DNA of 5,763 bases from Tardiphaga sp. Its GTDB lineage: Bacteria; Pseudomonadota; Alphaproteobacteria; Rhizobiales; Xanthobacteraceae. The notes under the pieces were generated by a model. It searched no databases and was not told the DNA's origin. It was given only the letters and a program-made list of their open reading frames with translations. Location of the stretch: contig JAQGJF010000310.1 of NCBI GenBank assembly GCA_028290765.1, positions 1 to 5,763 of the forward strand, written 5' to 3'. Each line of letters opens with the position of its first letter. Within the stretch, counting starts at the first letter, position 1. A program made the position numbers and the translations under genes. Below are positions 4,412 through 5,763 of this stretch, one piece after another.

Positions 4412-5763
4412 TTACTTCTCGACGTTCCAGAACACCGGGATGGCGGACGGGATCAGGTTGCGCAACTCGGCGCGATAGGCCGCCGGCTGGGCAAACTGGC
4501 CCCACGGGATCGCCGGCGCCTGATCATACATCACGGCCTGGATGTCGGCGGCGATCTTCTTTCGATCCGCCTCGGCGGGCGCCTTGGCGAACGCCTCCAA
4601 GAGCGGCGTGATCCGCGCGTCGCACTGCCAGCCGGTGAAGTCGACGCAGTTGAACGCCACCATGACGTTGGTCAGCGGCGACCCCAGGTCGAAGCCGCCG
4701 GCGTGAACGCCATACACGCTCCAGCCTTCCTTCTTGGCGCGGCGGGCCAGCACCGAGGCCCAATCCATCACCTGCAGGTCGACATTGAATCCGGCCAGCT
4801 TCAGCCGCTCCGCCAGCACCTGCGCCGAGACGCGCGGGGCTTCGAGATCGTTGGCCTGCAGCACGATCACCGGTTCGCCGGCATATGTCGTGGCCTTCAG
4901 CGCGGCCTTCGCCGCGTCGACCGACGGGTTCGCCGCCGCTTCGGTGCCGGCCTTGCTGTCATAGGTGGTGCCGCAGGTGAAGAACGTCGCGCACGGCGTG
5001 GCGTATTTGGCGTCGAGGCCGAGCCCGTCCATCACTTCGTGCTGATCGACCAGTTTCCACAGCACGCGCCGGATCGCTGGATCGTCGAACGGTTTTGACG
5101 CGGCGTTGAGGCGATAGGCGCCGGCGAACATGTTGCCGCCGGTGAAATTGACGAGTTTCACCCGCGGGCTCTTTTCAAGCATCGGCAGCAGGTCGAACGG
5201 CGCGTATTGCATGAAATCCACTTCGCCGGTCTGCAGCGCCGAGGCCGCCGTCGAGCCATCGGGAATGACACGGATTTCCAACGTGTCGATCGTGACGCGC
5301 TTGCCGCCGGCCAGGAAATCGGCGGGCTCGGGGCGCGGCACGTAACCGGCGAATTTCTTCAGGGTCATGCGGTCGCCGGCGCGGTGATCGGCCTTGCTGT
5401 AGACGAACGGGCCGGAGCCGATGATCTCGGTGATGCGCTGGTCGCCGGGCGTCTTGGCAATGCGCTCCGGCATCATGAAAGCGACCGGGCTGACCGGATT
5501 ACCAAGGGCGTCGATGACGAGGCCGGACGGCTCTTTCAAAGTCAGCACGAAAGTCTTGGCGTCGGCAGGCTCCAGCGAAGCCGTGATGGCGAAGATACGG
5601 CGGCCGAGCGCGCTGCGGGTGCCCCAGCGGCGCAGCGATGCCACGCAATCGGCGGCGGTGACCGGCTGGCCGTCATGCCACATCAGGCCATCGCGCAGCG
5701 TGAAGCTGTAGGTCAGCCCGTCCGGCGATACTTTCCAGTCCTGCACCATCTGCGGCTTGATAT
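4412..5763 (-). CDS. ABC transporter substrate-binding protein, SBP_bac_5 (oligopeptide/DppA-OppA type), N-terminus outside window
   Basis: The frame is open from the window edge to TAA at 4412-4414, giving 449 visible residues. Family proteins are about 500-540 aa, so roughly 60-90 residues, including the expected signal peptide, are missing. DWKVSPDGLTYSFTLRDG followed by WHDGQPVTAADCVASLRRW is the hallmark block of peptide-type binding proteins (visible residues ~8-46). IIGSGPFVYSKAD, TGEVDFMQYAPFD and PAIRRVLWKLVDQHEVMDG are also characteristic, and it ends IPSAIPVFWNVEK. Cysteines C257/C263 and C372/C380 (visible numbering) occur as two close pairs and may form disulfides in the periplasm. 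The protein would capture a small solute for an ABC importer whose permease and ATPase genes are not in the window. Members bind peptides, but also sugars, opines, nickel or other compounds, so the substrate is unknown. The GMC oxidoreductase gene follows after 4 nt, suggesting the ligand or a derivative is an alcohol. Methionine at 5749 is internal, not the start. Confidence 0.93.
   Translation of the reverse strand, partial: IKPQMVQDWKVSPDGLTYSFTLRDGLMWHDGQPVTAADCVASLRRWGTRSALGRRIFAITASLEPADAKTFVLTLKEPSGLVIDALGNPVSPVAFMMPERIAKTPGDQRITEIIGSGPFVYSKADHRAGDRMTLKKFAGYVPRPEPADFLAGGKRVTIDTLEIRVIPDGSTAASALQTGEVDFMQYAPFDLLPMLEKSPRVKLVNFTGGNMFAGAYRLNAASKPFDDPAIRRVLWKLVDQHEVMDGLGLDAKYATPCATFFTCGTTYDSKAGTEAAANPSVDAAKAALKATTYAGEPVIVLQANDLEAPRVSAQVLAERLKLAGFNVDLQVMDWASVLARRAKKEGWSVYGVHAGGFDLGSPLTNVMVAFNCVDFTGWQCDARITPLLEAFAKAPAEADRKKIAADIQAVMYDQAPAIPWGQFAQPAAYRAELRNLIPSAIPVFWNVEK

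Noticed and set aside
2914..4611. 565-codon open frame on the plus strand opposite the GMC gene
   Set aside because: It is antisense to a protein with both complete GMC signatures and an FAD motif. Long antisense frames are expected in G+C-rich genes, and its product is Arg/Ala/Gly/Asp-rich with no recognisable domain.
4244..5098. 284-codon open frame on the plus strand opposite the binding-protein gene
   Set aside because: It overlaps a convincing SBP_bac_5 gene on the other strand, has no supporting ribosome binding site and its composition is that of an antisense shadow.

Overview
The window looks like chromosomal DNA from a high-G+C alphaproteobacterium, most plausibly Bradyrhizobium/Rhodopseudomonas-like (Nitrobacteraceae/Bradyrhizobiaceae). 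This rests on codon use dominated by G/C third positions, a membrane-anchored DUF2778 protein, several small lineage-type hypotheticals, and an oligopeptide-type ABC binding protein next to a GMC oxidoreductase. The taxonomic guess is inference from protein style, not a database match.

All six supported genes lie on the minus strand, so in transcription order the window is read from right to left. (1) 5763-4412: an extracellular solute-binding protein of the SBP_bac_5 type, with its N-terminus outside the window. (2) 4407-2821: a complete 528-aa FAD-dependent GMC oxidoreductase that starts 4 nt after the stop of the binding protein. These two almost certainly share a transcript and suggest an 'import, then oxidise an alcohol' module; the substrate cannot be read from the sequence. 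(3) 2545-2279: an 88-aa secreted small protein with a clear signal peptide. (4) 1977-1690: a 95-aa protein with one N-terminal membrane segment. (5) 1462-1205: an 85-aa cytoplasmic-looking protein with a strong Shine-Dalgarno sequence. (6) 986-1: a membrane-anchored DUF2778 protein with a Pro/Ala-rich linker and a C-terminal His/Cys catalytic-type motif; its last few residues lie outside the window.

The gaps between the right-hand pair and the small genes are 220-300 bp each, so genes 3-6 are probably separate transcription units. The gap 1978-2278 is not empty. It carries a very strong imperfect hairpin (2141-2194) enclosed by a perfect 9-bp inverted repeat (2134-2142/2232-2240), with a further small hairpin between them. 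This is the one clear structure the genes do not explain. Smaller symmetrical sites lie at 1050-1076, 1106-1123 and 2733-2770.

I saw no RNA genes, insertion sequences, CRISPR arrays, phage genes or defence systems, and no convincing evidence of a new multi-gene system. The best leads are the structured element at 2132-2240, the His/His active-site pair in the GMC enzyme and the uncharacterised small exported proteins.
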